The translations under genes and the position numbers were made by a program. From Paenibacillus ihumii (GTDB lineage Bacteria; Bacillota; Bacilli; Paenibacillales; Paenibacillaceae), in contig NZ_LN884299.1 in assembly GCF_001403875.1 (NCBI RefSeq), positions 3,198,546 to 3,262,545 of the forward strand: a DNA stretch of 64,000 nucleotides, in the 5' to 3' direction. The notes below the pieces were generated by a model. It had not been told where the DNA came from and did not search any database. It was given only the letters and a program-made list of their open reading frames with translations. This document shows positions 51,746 to 60,046 of the stretch, piece by piece. How positions within the stretch are numbered: the first letter of the stretch is position 1; every line of letters begins with the position of its first letter.

Positions 51746-52426
51746 TCAGTATTGATCATGGATCCCTATATCGAATCTTCTATGTGAAGCGTGTAGGAAT
51801 GCGATTATGTTCCCGTTGTTATTCTTGGGCAGATTCTCGAAGTGATCTCTGACCTGTTTTTCCCAATCTGATGCACTTACCTCGTATGACCTCAAATACT
51901 CTATCTGATTGATTATCCATTCCCTCTGCTCTTCTGTAACTCTCATGTGCTGCTTGTTCTTCTTTTGAGAGAAGTATCTCAGATAGGTTTTTATATAGGG
52001 ATCATCTTCTCTTTTCAGAGAGAGGTATTTATTTAATCTTTTATCTTCATTCGTTATTATATAATCATTCGTTATTAGCGTTGGATTTTCCACAACTGGA
52101 AAACCCGATTCTGGACGTAGTGACGGGCTTTCGTAAATATCCAGCTCCCAGCTCATGATCTTTCCCCGCTCGTTTTTGAATGGATAGCGGTGTACATAGC
52201 CCAGCTGCTCGAGCTCCTTCATTCCAGCACGAATGCTGTCCTTACCCTCGGTGGTGTGTTTGGTCAGCTCATCTATGTAAAACTTGAAGTTGTCCGGTTT
52301 GGACAGCATATAGGCGAGCAGTCCGCGGGCTTTAAAGGAGAGGCGTTCGTCATGAAGTGATTCATTGATTATCCTTGTGAATGGTGGCGCTGCCTTGCCT
52401 GACTTTTTGATTCGATAGGTCGCCAC
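51746..52426 (-). CDS. Winged-helix replication/regulatory protein (Rep N-like)
   Basis: 226 residues: the winged-helix start ATYRIKKSGKAAPPFTRIIN, LSFKARGLLAYMLSKPDNFK and KDSIRAGMKELEQLGYVHRY is typical of phage replication initiators and DnaD-like proteins. The C-terminal part (SASDWEKQVRDHFENLPKNN) is short. A second initiator-like gene near the late region is unusual; it may be a regulator instead. Confidence 0.75.
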   Translation of the reverse strand: MATYRIKKSGKAAPPFTRIINESLHDERLSFKARGLLAYMLSKPDNFKFYIDELTKHTTEGKDSIRAGMKELEQLGYVHRYPFKNERGKIMSWELDIYESPSLRPESGFPVVENPTLITNDYIITNEDKRLNKYLSLKREDDPYIKTYLRYFSQKKNKQHMRVTEEQREWIINQIEYLRSYEVSASDWEKQVRDHFENLPKNNNGNIIAFLHASHRRFDIGIHDQY

Positions 52427-52432
52427 ATCGTT

Positions 52433-52771
52433 CTAACCCTCTGCCACTTTTATTTTTAAATTTTCCAAAGCCTCGGCTATCAACTTCCCAGATTCGGACG
52501 TGTGCTCACCGATTTTCTTCAATAGCTCGTCAAACTCCGGTGTGGTCTCGGCGGTGACCTTAACTATGAGATTACCGACATTTACATCCTTATCAGTAGA
52601 AGATTCTGGCATCAAATCCCGTTCAATGCTGTTGATCACGTTGGCAGCTCGTTCTTTAATAAAAGCACCATGAATCGAGTTTCCTTCGCTCTCTGCTATT
52701 CTAATCAATCGATCAAGAAGTTGTAATTTTAATTCAACTTGTTCCGGCATCGATAGGATTTCAAAAGACAT
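52433..52771 (-). CDS. Hypothetical helical protein
   Basis: 112 residues, nearly all helix: MSFEILSMPEQVELKLQLLD, SIHGAFIKERAANVIN, and a C-terminal coiled coil (LLKKIGEHTSESGKLIAEAL). Not recognised. It follows the winged-helix gene with no gap. Confidence 0.65.
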   Translation of the reverse strand: MSFEILSMPEQVELKLQLLDRLIRIAESEGNSIHGAFIKERAANVINSIERDLMPESSTDKDVNVGNLIVKVTAETTPEFDELLKKIGEHTSESGKLIAEALENLKIKVAEG

Positions 52772-52810
52772 AACTCAATCCTCCTTATCAGTTTACCTTT
52801 CCAATTCAAA

Positions 52811-53095
52811 TCATGATTTTTCCTTAACCACATCCACATCCATTTTCAAGAGCTGGCGAATAGGTCGGCTCTCATATATCGGATTGAGCCAATACTCCCC
52901 AACCAACACGATCTGCATTTTCATTGTCATCGGGTTTAGTTCGTCCAGCATATAAGCATTCCTGCTTAAAAATTTTACTCGAACCTCTTTGGGATATTTA
53001 TCCCTTACGAGTTTCCATAGAGAGTGAGCTTGTGCAGTGTCTTTACCTATGACCAGTATGAGATCGTACTGCTTGGCAACTACTGCTTTATTCAT
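52811..53095 (-). CDS. Hypothetical 94-residue protein
   Basis: From ATG 53095 behind AAGGAGGGG. The product MNKAVVAKQYDLILVIGKDT has a Rossmann-like alternation of hydrophobic strands (YDLILVIG, EVRVKFLS, MQIVLVGEYW). Not recognised. It overlaps the zinc-finger gene by 8 nt. Confidence 0.65.
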   Translation of the reverse strand: MNKAVVAKQYDLILVIGKDTAQAHSLWKLVRDKYPKEVRVKFLSRNAYMLDELNPMTMKMQIVLVGEYWLNPIYESRPIRQLLKMDVDVVKEKS

Positions 53096-53399
53096 GTGCT
53101 GCCCCTCCTTCGATCTCAGCCCGAAGCGCATCCATCTTCTCCTTGATCTTCGCCTGCAGCTCCGCTTCTTTCCTATTTGCATCCTCATGATTGTCGTTCG
53201 GATCACTGAACCTTCGTTGCACTCTGCGTATACGCTCCTGTAGCTTACGTATCTCGGCGTCCCGGTAAAAGGCCACGTACTCGCGTTGGCAATGCGGGCA
53301 TTCGAAACATAGTTTATCTATGCCATCCTCAAGCTTGATCGTCTTAAACGATTCCACTTCAAAGGCTTTCTGGCATCCAGCGTCACAGTGCGTTTTCAT
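53088..53399 (-). CDS. Zinc-ribbon protein with coiled coil
   Basis: 103 residues from ATG 53399. A zinc ribbon is formed by CDAGC near the start and CPHC (FECPHCQREYVAFYRD), followed by an acidic coiled coil (about 45-95). This is a common small phage protein type; function unknown. Confidence 0.7.
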   Translation of the reverse strand: MKTHCDAGCQKAFEVESFKTIKLEDGIDKLCFECPHCQREYVAFYRDAEIRKLQERIRRVQRRFSDPNDNHEDANRKEAELQAKIKEKMDALRAEIEGGAAHE

Positions 53400-53424
53400 A
53401 CTTGGGCCCACCTTTCAATTTATA

Positions 53425-53457
53425 ATAAAAAAGTGGCGGAACAATATTCCGTCACTA
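53425..53457 (-). terminator. Terminator after the membrane protein gene at 53455
   Basis: AGTGGCGGAA (53432-53441) pairs with TTCCGTCACT (53447-53456) and a T-run follows on the minus strand. It separates the accessory cluster from the zinc-ribbon gene. Confidence 0.8.
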
Positions 53458-54021
53458 TAAAGATAACTCCCCAATTATTTTTGTCATAAGTTCCTTAACT
53501 TCAGTGAAAGCCTCTATAACTTTGGGTGCTTTCTCGGCCAGCCTGTTCTCTTCTACTCCAAAATAGACTCCTTTAATATAGTACTTATCAACGTACTCTT
53601 TTAAAATTTCCCATGCATTAAATATTATAAAAACTTCTTCCGCAGTGAATGTTTTTGCCAGCTCTTCTGACTCCATTTCAAGTTCAGTTTTTATTTGCTT
53701 TAAATTGTTTTGAATAGTCCAACTATCATGGTGCGTGATAGCCATTAATACTTCGTTAGACCTCTTCAATAAAACTATGCTGTTTTGAACCTTCAAAGCA
53801 TTTTTATGATTAATCACTTCTTTTTGTTGTAATTCATGCACTAGTTTGCTTAATTTAATTGATTCTTCAGTAAGTTCGGCTGTTCTTACAGCTGCATCTG
53901 CTGATTTTGATGTTGCTTTTTGAACAAAAATAGCAATAAGTATCGTACAAACAATATTTACTATCGCTATTACATCACTCTTACTTAATGTGAAGAGCCA
54001 ATCCCATAATAACCTCACCAT
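53455..54021 (-). CDS. Accessory membrane protein A
   Basis: 188 residues from ATG 54021 behind AGGAGGTGG. One membrane span near the N-terminus (about 15-35, SDVIAIVNIVCTILIAIFVQ) and then a long cytosolic helical domain with a coiled coil (about 40-110). A/T-rich and separately terminated. Such proteins near attR are often lysogenic conversion or exclusion genes; this is inference. Confidence 0.72.
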   Translation of the reverse strand: MVRLLWDWLFTLSKSDVIAIVNIVCTILIAIFVQKATSKSADAAVRTAELTEESIKLSKLVHELQQKEVINHKNALKVQNSIVLLKRSNEVLMAITHHDSWTIQNNLKQIKTELEMESEELAKTFTAEEVFIIFNAWEILKEYVDKYYIKGVYFGVEENRLAEKAPKVIEAFTEVKELMTKIIGELSL

Positions 54022-54074
54022 TCCACCTCCTACATCCAACTCGTCACTTTTAATCCATTGCTAAAGTCAATTAT

Positions 54075-54542
54075 TTAAAAATCTTGCTTATTCTGCTGAA
54101 CTATCTCATCTATGATTTCATGACACTTACCGCGCATTACCTCCGTATAAAGAAGGAGTTTTTCTTCATACAACATGTAATTATCATGATTACGAGGTTT
54201 TTTTGAAAAATCTTTACTAATATCAGACAATCCACCAACAGTTCCTGTGATCAACGTAACCAACCTTGGATCCGTCCCGATTGCCTCAGGGAGATATTCT
54301 CGAAGTTGATGGTTAAACTGCATAACATTTTTGAAAAGTTCTGCATACTGAAAGTTCTCGGTTGTAAAATAAGTCCACGCTGAATTTAGATGCTCACTTA
54401 TCTGTATGCTAAGCTTATAGGTTTTACTTTGCTTTGATGGCTTTTCAGCCTTTTTTTGCAAACTTATTTGCCAGACAGCAATACCATATGCTCCGAACAC
54501 TCCAATTAAACTGCCAATAAAACCGCCCCAGTCAAAACTCAT
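54075..54542 (-). CDS. Accessory membrane protein B
   Basis: 155 residues from ATG 54542 behind GGGAGG: a short N-terminal span (WGGFIGSLIGVFGAYGIAVW, about 5-25) followed by a basic linker and a helical cytosolic domain. Same plan as proteins A and C. A/T-rich. Not recognised. Confidence 0.7.
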   Translation of the reverse strand: MSFDWGGFIGSLIGVFGAYGIAVWQISLQKKAEKPSKQSKTYKLSIQISEHLNSAWTYFTTENFQYAELFKNVMQFNHQLREYLPEAIGTDPRLVTLITGTVGGLSDISKDFSKKPRNHDNYMLYEEKLLLYTEVMRGKCHEIIDEIVQQNKQDF

Positions 54543-54619
54543 AATCTTCCTCCCTAACATAAATATTTAATGTTTCTCATCGCCTTAAATCTACATCAGG
54601 GAAGCTTTCCCTGTTGTAC

Positions 54620-54650
54620 ATAAAAGAAAGCACCCTAAGGTGCTCTCTTT
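54620..54650 (-). terminator. Terminator after the gene at 54653
   Basis: AAAGAAAGCACC-CTAA-GGTGCTCTCTTT forms a hairpin with a T-run on the minus strand, just after the stop of the soluble accessory gene. Confidence 0.8.
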
Positions 54651-54652
54651 AC

Positions 54653-55105
54653 CTACAGCCTTGAATAATTGTTATCCGCGTATAATCGAACCTTCCATTT
54701 TAGAACAATGTCACCTTTATTGTAATATGTATCTATTGTAAGTGTTAGAGGTATAGTCATAACTTCTGTTGGGGTAATATATACTCTTGGAACTTTGACA
54801 TCTTCCATAATTAGAATGGTGGCTTCACCTTCATCTGAGAACCTCAACTGACTCGAGATTCCCGGACTATTTTCTTTATACTTTTCATAAATTTTTGCAT
54901 GTTCTACTTTTATCTGATTCTGAATGTAATCTTTAAATGTAACATTACCGCCATTTTGTGTATGTTGCATGTACATCCCGTAAACTCTCGACTGATCTGC
55001 TTTACATATAATTTCCCAATATTCTTCGACATTATCACCAAATACAACTTTAAAGAAGCGATGAACTAAATCTAGTTGCTCATTAGTTACATTTCCTTTT
55101 TCCAC
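54653..55105 (-). CDS. Accessory soluble protein
   Basis: 150 residues from GTG 55105 behind GGAGGTGGG. Helical N-terminal half (NEQLDLVHRFFKVVFGDNVE) and a beta-rich C-terminal half (LIMEDVKVPRVYITPTEVMT, YNKGDIVLKWKVRLYADN). No signal peptide or span. Not recognised; its neighbours are membrane proteins and it has its own terminator. Confidence 0.7.
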   Translation of the reverse strand: MEKGNVTNEQLDLVHRFFKVVFGDNVEEYWEIICKADQSRVYGMYMQHTQNGGNVTFKDYIQNQIKVEHAKIYEKYKENSPGISSQLRFSDEGEATILIMEDVKVPRVYITPTEVMTIPLTLTIDTYYNKGDIVLKWKVRLYADNNYSRL

Positions 55106-55219
55106 AACTCCCACCTCCGGAAAACGGATGTTTAATTAAATCACTACCGACAAAAAATAAATTCGAATTTAGAGACTTTGAATACTTAAAAACCAACCTG
55201 TAAAAAATGTCCCTTCATT

Positions 55220-55972
55220 TTAAATCTTTGAATGATCTATCTTACTTGGATAAACCCAGTTAGCTGATTTCATCTTATGTTCATAAATAATCTCACCCTT
55301 AATCTTTCCATGGAGAACTTCTAGACGTTCTGTGTTTTTTTCAAAATCACGGGTAATTCTCAATCGTTCCCCTTTTAACGTAGAGTAGTCAAAAGTTACC
55401 TCTTCAATAAAAATTTTTGTGCCAGGATCAGCCTCTAGTGGTGTAAATGGTATAAATACCTCAACATCTCTTTCTATAACACCAATGCTAATATCTAACT
55501 CATCAATTTTATAATCGTTCTTTTCTATGTATCTTATTCTTGCTTTAATAGAGCAGTCTGTTATAATGGGCGGGTTGCCAAAATGGGATACTTTTAGATA
55601 AGGAATCTTTGTAGTGCCATATTTCTCTTTTTTTACTGTCTTTCTTAGAATTTCGTACCATGGCGTTAAAATGATTCTACTATTTTCATTTGTAACTACA
55701 CCAACTAGCATCAACGTAGCATTAAAGTCATGTATTACCACAAAAGATCGATTGTTTACTCTATCCTGTTCATCTTCCTTTTCTTTCTGTTTACGGAACT
55801 GATAAAAAGCAATAAAAACAGCTCCAATTAAGCCAAGAAAATTTGCGAAGAAGCCTATCCAAGCTTCACTAGTTCCTTGAACGCCAGGTGCTCGCCAGCT
55901 TAAAAGTCCATAATTTATTAAAATAGGTGCCGCCAACAACAAAATAATAAATAAAGCATATTTATTTTTCAA
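55220..55972 (-). CDS. Accessory membrane protein C (two spans)
   Basis: 250 residues from TTG 55972 behind GGAGGTGATGG. Two membrane spans near the N-terminus (YALFIILLLAAPILINYGLL, about 5-25, and FFANFLGLIGAVFIAFYQFR, about 40-60), then a charged stretch and a beta-rich cytosolic domain. A/T-rich. Membrane sensor plus cytosolic domain resembles abortive-infection or exclusion proteins; no family recognised. Confidence 0.72.
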   Translation of the reverse strand: MKNKYALFIILLLAAPILINYGLLSWRAPGVQGTSEAWIGFFANFLGLIGAVFIAFYQFRKQKEKEDEQDRVNNRSFVVIHDFNATLMLVGVVTNENSRIILTPWYEILRKTVKKEKYGTTKIPYLKVSHFGNPPIITDCSIKARIRYIEKNDYKIDELDISIGVIERDVEVFIPFTPLEADPGTKIFIEEVTFDYSTLKGERLRITRDFEKNTERLEVLHGKIKGEIIYEHKMKSANWVYPSKIDHSKI

Positions 55973-56030
55973 ACCATCACCTCCCTGCATCACATTTCGA
56001 CACATGGAGTTAGTTTCCTGCTATTCCCAA

Positions 56031-56225
56031 TCAATCAGGATAGAGACATCCATATACTAAGCCGGGTTTTTCTGAATTTGGATTCTCATGAGCTGTAAGC
56101 TCGGTTTCTCCCCCGCAAAACGGGCATTTTAAAACTTTGCCCTCACCCTTATTCATATTGATCAAGAACGATCCGGAACAATCGTCATCCAGACACTCCC
56201 ATTTTCCTAGCAAAGGCTGTTCCAA
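56031..56225 (-). CDS. Small zinc-ribbon protein
   Basis: 64 residues with two zinc pairs, WECLDDDCSGSFLINMNKGE and KVLKCPFCGGETEL. Possibly nucleic-acid binding. It is the second gene inside attR. Not recognised. Confidence 0.65.
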   Translation of the reverse strand: MEQPLLGKWECLDDDCSGSFLINMNKGEGKVLKCPFCGGETELTAHENPNSEKPGLVYGCLYPD

Positions 56226-56375
56226 ATTACACGCCTCCTGTCATCTTGCATAAATAAAGAGCGGTAATTTGTTTCATGCGCCTACCGCCAATGCGCCATG
56301 CCCGGCATGAGTTTGCCCACTACTCCGTAACATACATAATCAATCGTCCCTGGAGATCGATCGGAGCTTTCACCG

Positions 56376-56408
56376 AAAAAGAAAAGGCCGGCGCTTTGGC
56401 CGACCTTG
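56376..56408 (-). terminator. Terminator after the attR-proximal gene
   Basis: AAGGTCGGC-CAAAG-CGCCGGCCTT followed by TTCTTTTTC on the minus strand (one G-T wobble pair). It separates the attR-proximal gene from the rest. Confidence 0.75.
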
Positions 56409-56440
56409 TAAGCAGGGCATACATGCCCCTGCGGTGTCCT

Positions 56441-56704
56441 TCATTCAATTCTCCATGGTACCAATATATCACGTCCGCTTGCAAATAGCGGACTTTTACG
56501 GGATGAGTTTCGAACGACTTTGGGTTGTTCTTTTACTGATTCCGAAACATTTAATTTGCGTGCAGAGAGAATGCCTGCTCCCGACCAAGGATCGTTGTAC
56601 TTTCTCCCTTTTAATTTGCAGAATTTTCTTTTAGCCTCTGTGCTATTTTGAGCCTCAATGTTGATTCTTCCCGCTTCCCAGCGTATACCTACTTCATAGA
56701 TCAT
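56441..56704 (-). CDS. Hypothetical attR-proximal protein
   Basis: 87 residues from ATG 56704 behind AAAGGAGG: MIYEVGIRWEAGRINIEAQN, KFCKLKGRKYNDPWSGAGIL. Basic, beta-rich; a small DNA-binding or KOW-like unit is possible. Its place 40 bp from attR, facing inwards and separately terminated, makes it a candidate for lysogenic or excision functions, without proof. Confidence 0.6.
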   Translation of the reverse strand: MIYEVGIRWEAGRINIEAQNSTEAKRKFCKLKGRKYNDPWSGAGILSARKLNVSESVKEQPKVVRNSSRKSPLFASGRDILVPWRIE

Positions 56705-56741
56705 TATACAAACCTCCTTTAGTTATTTATGAAACAGTCAT

Positions 56742-56748
56742 ATCGATG
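56742..56748. other. attR core (ATCGATG)
   Basis: Identical to the attL core at 3574-3580. Together with TCAT before it and TGA after the left core, the excised attP would read TCATATCGATGTGA, a near-palindrome (12 of 14). This supports recombination at this point. Confidence 0.88.
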
Positions 56749-57243
56749 GGCACGTTCGAGAAATACTGCGCCCGCAGCTTCTTCTTCTGGATGACCCGTT
56801 TTTTGAGGCGGCAGTATGAAAAGGTCGAAATCGTGTTTCTGGCCCATCACACCGAAGCGAAGGAGGTTAGCGAGGAAGAATTCTTCACCCGCGGCGAAAG
56901 CGGAGGCACAATCTGCTCGTCGGTCTATTCTAAAGCGCTGGAAATCATAGATTCCCGCTATCCCTCCTCCAGCTACAATATTTACCCCTTCCACTTCTCC
57001 GACGGCGACAACCTGACCTCGGATAATGACCGCTGCGTCAAGCTCATCGGCGAGCTGCTGGAACGCTGCAATATGTTCGGCTACGGCGAGGTCAATCAAT
57101 ACAACCGGGGGAGCACGCTGATGTCGGCTTACCGCCATATCAAGCAGGAGAAGTTCATGTATTATGTCATCAAGGAGAAAGGCGAGATATACAGCGCTTT
57201 GAAGCGGTTCTTTCACCGCCAGGAGGGGGGGAAAGCCAGTTGA
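56749..57243 (+). pseudogene. yhbH: yhbH 3' fragment
   Basis: Codes for the last 164 residues of YhbH (GTFEKYCARSFFFWMTRFLR and on, ending in the helical tail FHRQEGGKAS). No ribosome site lies before the ATG 56746, so this part is silent unless the prophage leaves. The stop overlaps the spoVR start by 4 nt, so both genes were cotranscribed and coupled; the prophage separates spoVR from the yhbH promoter as well. Confidence 0.95.
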
Positions 57244-58673
57244 GCGAGGACTTAAAGAAGCTGGAGTACGCCATTGCCGAAATCATGGAGATTGCCGATG
57301 GCTTTGGGCTCGACTATTATCCGATGCGCTATGAAATCTGCCCCGCAGACATTATTTATACCTTCGGTGCGTACGGCATGCCCACGCGGTTCAGCCATTG
57401 GAGCTTCGGCAAGCTTTTCAACAAAATGAAGATGCAGTACGACTTCGGCCTCAGCAAAATCTACGAGCTCGTCATCAACTCCAATCCCTGCTATGCCTTC
57501 CTGCTTGAGGGCAACTCCCTGATCCAGAATAAGCTGATCGTCGCTCATGTGCTGGCGCACTGCGATTTCTTCAAGAACAATGTCCGCTTCTCGGCCACGA
57601 ATCGCGATATGGTGGAGAGCATGTCCGCAACCGCGGAGCGCATCAGCAGATATGAGCTGGTACATGGGGCTAAGACCGTAGAATCCTTCATCGACGCTGT
57701 GCTCGCCATACAGGAGCATGTCGATCCCCAGCTCATCCGCCCTCTCCGCTACGATAAGCGCCAGCAGACCGAAGAGAAAATCCGCCGGGCAAAGGAGGCT
57801 GCACAGCGGCCGGAGCGCAAAGGACCCTATGATGATCTCTGGAGCATCGGAGAAGGCGGCGATGCCGAGGAGGCCGGATCCAGCAGTATCCCTTTCCCGC
57901 CCGAGCCTGAGAAGGACATCATGTGGTTCATTCAGGAATATTCGGAGACGCTGGAGGATTGGCAGCGGGATATTATGAGCATGCTCCGGGAAGAAATGCT
58001 GTATTTCTGGCCGCAAATGGAGACGAAGATCATGAATGAAGGCTGGGCCTCCTACTGGCATCAGCGCATATTGCGGGAGATGAACCTGACCAGTGAGGAG
58101 ACGGTCGAGTACGCGAAGCTTAACGCTTCGGTCGTTCAGCCGTCCAGGCACAGCCTGAATCCCTATTATTTAGGCCTGAAAATCTTCGAGGACATCGAAC
58201 GGCGCTGGGATCATCCGACCGAGGAGGAGCAGCGGCGCTTCGGCCGTGAACGCGGAAAAGGGAGAGAGAAAATATTCGAGGTTCGCGAGCTCGATTCCGA
58301 CACCTCCTTCCTTCGCAGCTATTTGACCAAGCAGCTTGTGAACGATCTCGATTTGTACATTTTTGAAAAGCAGGGACCGGAATGGAAAATCACCGATAAG
58401 GCCTGGGAGAACGTCCGGGATCAACTGGTGGAGTCGCGGATTAACGGAGGAGCTCCTTATATCGTCGTTCAGGACGGCAACTTCAACCGCGCCGGCGAGC
58501 TCGTGCTAAAGCATCAATACGAGGGAATTGAACTGGATCTGAAGTACCTGGAAAGAACACTGCCCTATGTGCAGCTTCTTTGGGGCCGTACGGTGCACCT
58601 GGAGACCGTTGTTGAAGGCAAGAAAGCGATATTCAGCTATGACGGCCAGAAGCATTACCGGAAGCTGGTTTAA
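57240..58673 (+). CDS. spoVR: SpoVR, stage V sporulation protein
   Basis: 477 residues starting at TTG 57240, 4 nt overlap with yhbH and GGAGG before it. SpoVR marks: LEYAIAEIMEIADGFGLDYY, EMCPAD-like (PMRYEICPADIIYTFGAYGM), EDWQRDIMSMLREEMLYFWP and the closing region (YEGIELDLKYLERTLPYVQL). In Bacillus subtilis it belongs to the sigma-E programme and helps cortex formation. Its own promoter is not seen; transcription probably came from upstream of yhbH. Confidence 0.96.
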   Translation: MSEDLKKLEYAIAEIMEIADGFGLDYYPMRYEICPADIIYTFGAYGMPTRFSHWSFGKLFNKMKMQYDFGLSKIYELVINSNPCYAFLLEGNSLIQNKLIVAHVLAHCDFFKNNVRFSATNRDMVESMSATAERISRYELVHGAKTVESFIDAVLAIQEHVDPQLIRPLRYDKRQQTEEKIRRAKEAAQRPERKGPYDDLWSIGEGGDAEEAGSSSIPFPPEPEKDIMWFIQEYSETLEDWQRDIMSMLREEMLYFWPQMETKIMNEGWASYWHQRILREMNLTSEETVEYAKLNASVVQPSRHSLNPYYLGLKIFEDIERRWDHPTEEEQRRFGRERGKGREKIFEVRELDSDTSFLRSYLTKQLVNDLDLYIFEKQGPEWKITDKAWENVRDQLVESRINGGAPYIVVQDGNFNRAGELVLKHQYEGIELDLKYLERTLPYVQLLWGRTVHLETVVEGKKAIFSYDGQKHYRKLV

Positions 58674-58774
58674 TGCAACAATAGCGAAAATTCTTGAAGC
58701 AGGATCAGCTATCGCTTTGGAGGGCTTTATGCAATATATCTGACGCTAGTTATTCTCGCGCCGCACGCTCTGAC

Positions 58775-58818
58775 GCAAGCAGCCCGTCTTCGTTAACAAG
58801 ACGGGTTGCTTCGTTTTA
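58775..58818 (+). terminator. Terminator after spoVR
   Basis: AAGCAGCCCGTCTT and AAGACGGGTTGCTT form a long near-perfect stem followed by TCGTTTTATTT. It lies between the convergent spoVR and hemAT genes and may serve both. Confidence 0.85.
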
Positions 58819-58843
58819 TTTCGATTTATTAGCAAGCCAAGAA

Positions 58844-59863
58844 CTAGGACACAGGTTGATTTTCCTGTTGAAGCCGGCTCAAGTCCTCTGCTACCTTCTC
58901 GATCATTTGTACGAACATAGATAGCTCTCCCGAGTTCATTGCCTGCTGTCTGGCACTCGTCGCCGTCTTCTCAGATTCCTGCTGGATATGGTCAAGCTTG
59001 CTCTTGATATCCTCGACCAAGCCTTGAATCTGCAGCAGTGTTTGCTTGGAGCTCTGGGCCAGCTTGCGGACTTCGCCCGCCACAACCTCGAAGCCCCGGC
59101 CGTTCTCGCCAGCATGGGCCGCTTCGATAGCAGCGTTGAGCCCGAGCAAATGGGTACGGTCTGAAATTTCCCGGATTGCGGAGCTCATTTCATCAATTTG
59201 CCCGATTTCCTGGTGAAGCTGCTCTATCAGCTGGTGTGCAGTCTCCTGCGAGGCAGCCGTCGCTTGGGCCGCCGAGGCAATAATTTGCGAATTCCCGCTC
59301 AGCTCGGCAATCATTCCCGTCAACTCCTGCGTAACCTCTGTTACGGCCCGCAGCAGGTTGTCCTTCTCCGACGCAATGACCTCCAGCTTGTTCTTCTCCT
59401 GCTTCTCATAAGCCTCCAATACGAGCTGGGAATCTAGATTGAACATTTTAGATAGAGCATGCGTCACGACCGTCCAACGCTCTCCTGCAAGCGGCTTCAA
59501 AAGCTCAATAGCCAAATCTAGGTAAACCATATAGCTTCCCAAATAATAGTCGGTTGGCAGGCCGATATGGGAGTGAATCTGCCCGATGCGTATGCGCTGC
59601 TCAATGAACGGCTCCGTCAATATGCCTTCGGCAAGCGACAGCCAATATTGGCGCTGCGTCTGCTTCAGGCGATCAATGGTACTGTGGCGATTAATTAGAT
59701 CCAGCAAATCGGGATCCTTCTGTAAATGCTCATAGAAACGATCCACTATTTCTTCGACTACCTTTTCAAAAATAGGTCTATAGTCTCTTAATAAGCCGAG
59801 ATCATTTTCAGTGATGCCAATGAATTCGACCTGTTTAGTTCGTGCTGGAGATAGATCAATCAT
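58844..59863 (-). CDS. hemAT: Globin-coupled sensor with MCP domain (HemAT-like)
   Basis: 339 residues. The N-terminal globin domain (about 15-165) has the proximal histidine in IRIGQIHSHIGL (His97). The C-terminal part is a methyl-accepting hairpin with the highly conserved tip around EISDRTHLLGLNAAIEAAHA and GRGFEVVAGEVRKLAQ. It senses oxygen through haem and signals to CheA. It has no membrane span and is shorter than the 432-residue Bacillus HemAT, lacking part of the methylation helices. Unrelated to the sporulation genes beside it. Confidence 0.92.
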   Translation of the reverse strand: MIDLSPARTKQVEFIGITENDLGLLRDYRPIFEKVVEEIVDRFYEHLQKDPDLLDLINRHSTIDRLKQTQRQYWLSLAEGILTEPFIEQRIRIGQIHSHIGLPTDYYLGSYMVYLDLAIELLKPLAGERWTVVTHALSKMFNLDSQLVLEAYEKQEKNKLEVIASEKDNLLRAVTEVTQELTGMIAELSGNSQIIASAAQATAASQETAHQLIEQLHQEIGQIDEMSSAIREISDRTHLLGLNAAIEAAHAGENGRGFEVVAGEVRKLAQSSKQTLLQIQGLVEDIKSKLDHIQQESEKTATSARQQAMNSGELSMFVQMIEKVAEDLSRLQQENQPVS

Positions 59864-59939
59864 AGTAACATATACTCCTTCTTGGTAATTTTAGATGTGA
59901 TATTTTTAATAGCGACTTTTTTACTAGTATACCCCTCTA

Positions 59940-60046
59940 CTACCTAATAATGAAAGGTTAAGATTAAAGAACTTAATGAAAAGATCCCAGATGCATAACT
60001 AGCTATACAAAAACTGAACAATTAAAATATAACCTAAATCCTATTT
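59940..60046. repeat. 107-bp intergenic repeat, copy 1
   Basis: From CTACCTAATAATGAAAGGTT to CCTAAATCCTATTT. Ungapped match, about 80 per cent identity by eye, to 63894-64000 in the same orientation. It lies upstream of the HemAT-like gene. It is A/T-rich with no open frame and could be a promoter element, a small RNA or a mobile intergenic sequence. Confidence 0.75.

Larger units (their letters stand above)
3581..56741. mobile_element. Complete siphovirus-type prophage inserted in yhbH
   Basis: The element has all modules of a temperate HK97-like, long-tailed phage: serine recombinase next to attL, replication and recombination genes, divergent repressor and Cro, a lysis cassette, a full tail and head set, terminase, and accessory genes next to attR. 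I see no broken structural or replication gene, so it may be functional. Most genes are on the minus strand; the only plus-strand genes are the repressor and the accessory block 28977-31650. Excision between the two cores would release 53,168 bp. Confidence 0.95.

Noticed and set aside
56276..56488. 70-codon plus-strand frame next to attR
   Set aside because: It covers the terminator at 56376-56408 and has no ribosome site.
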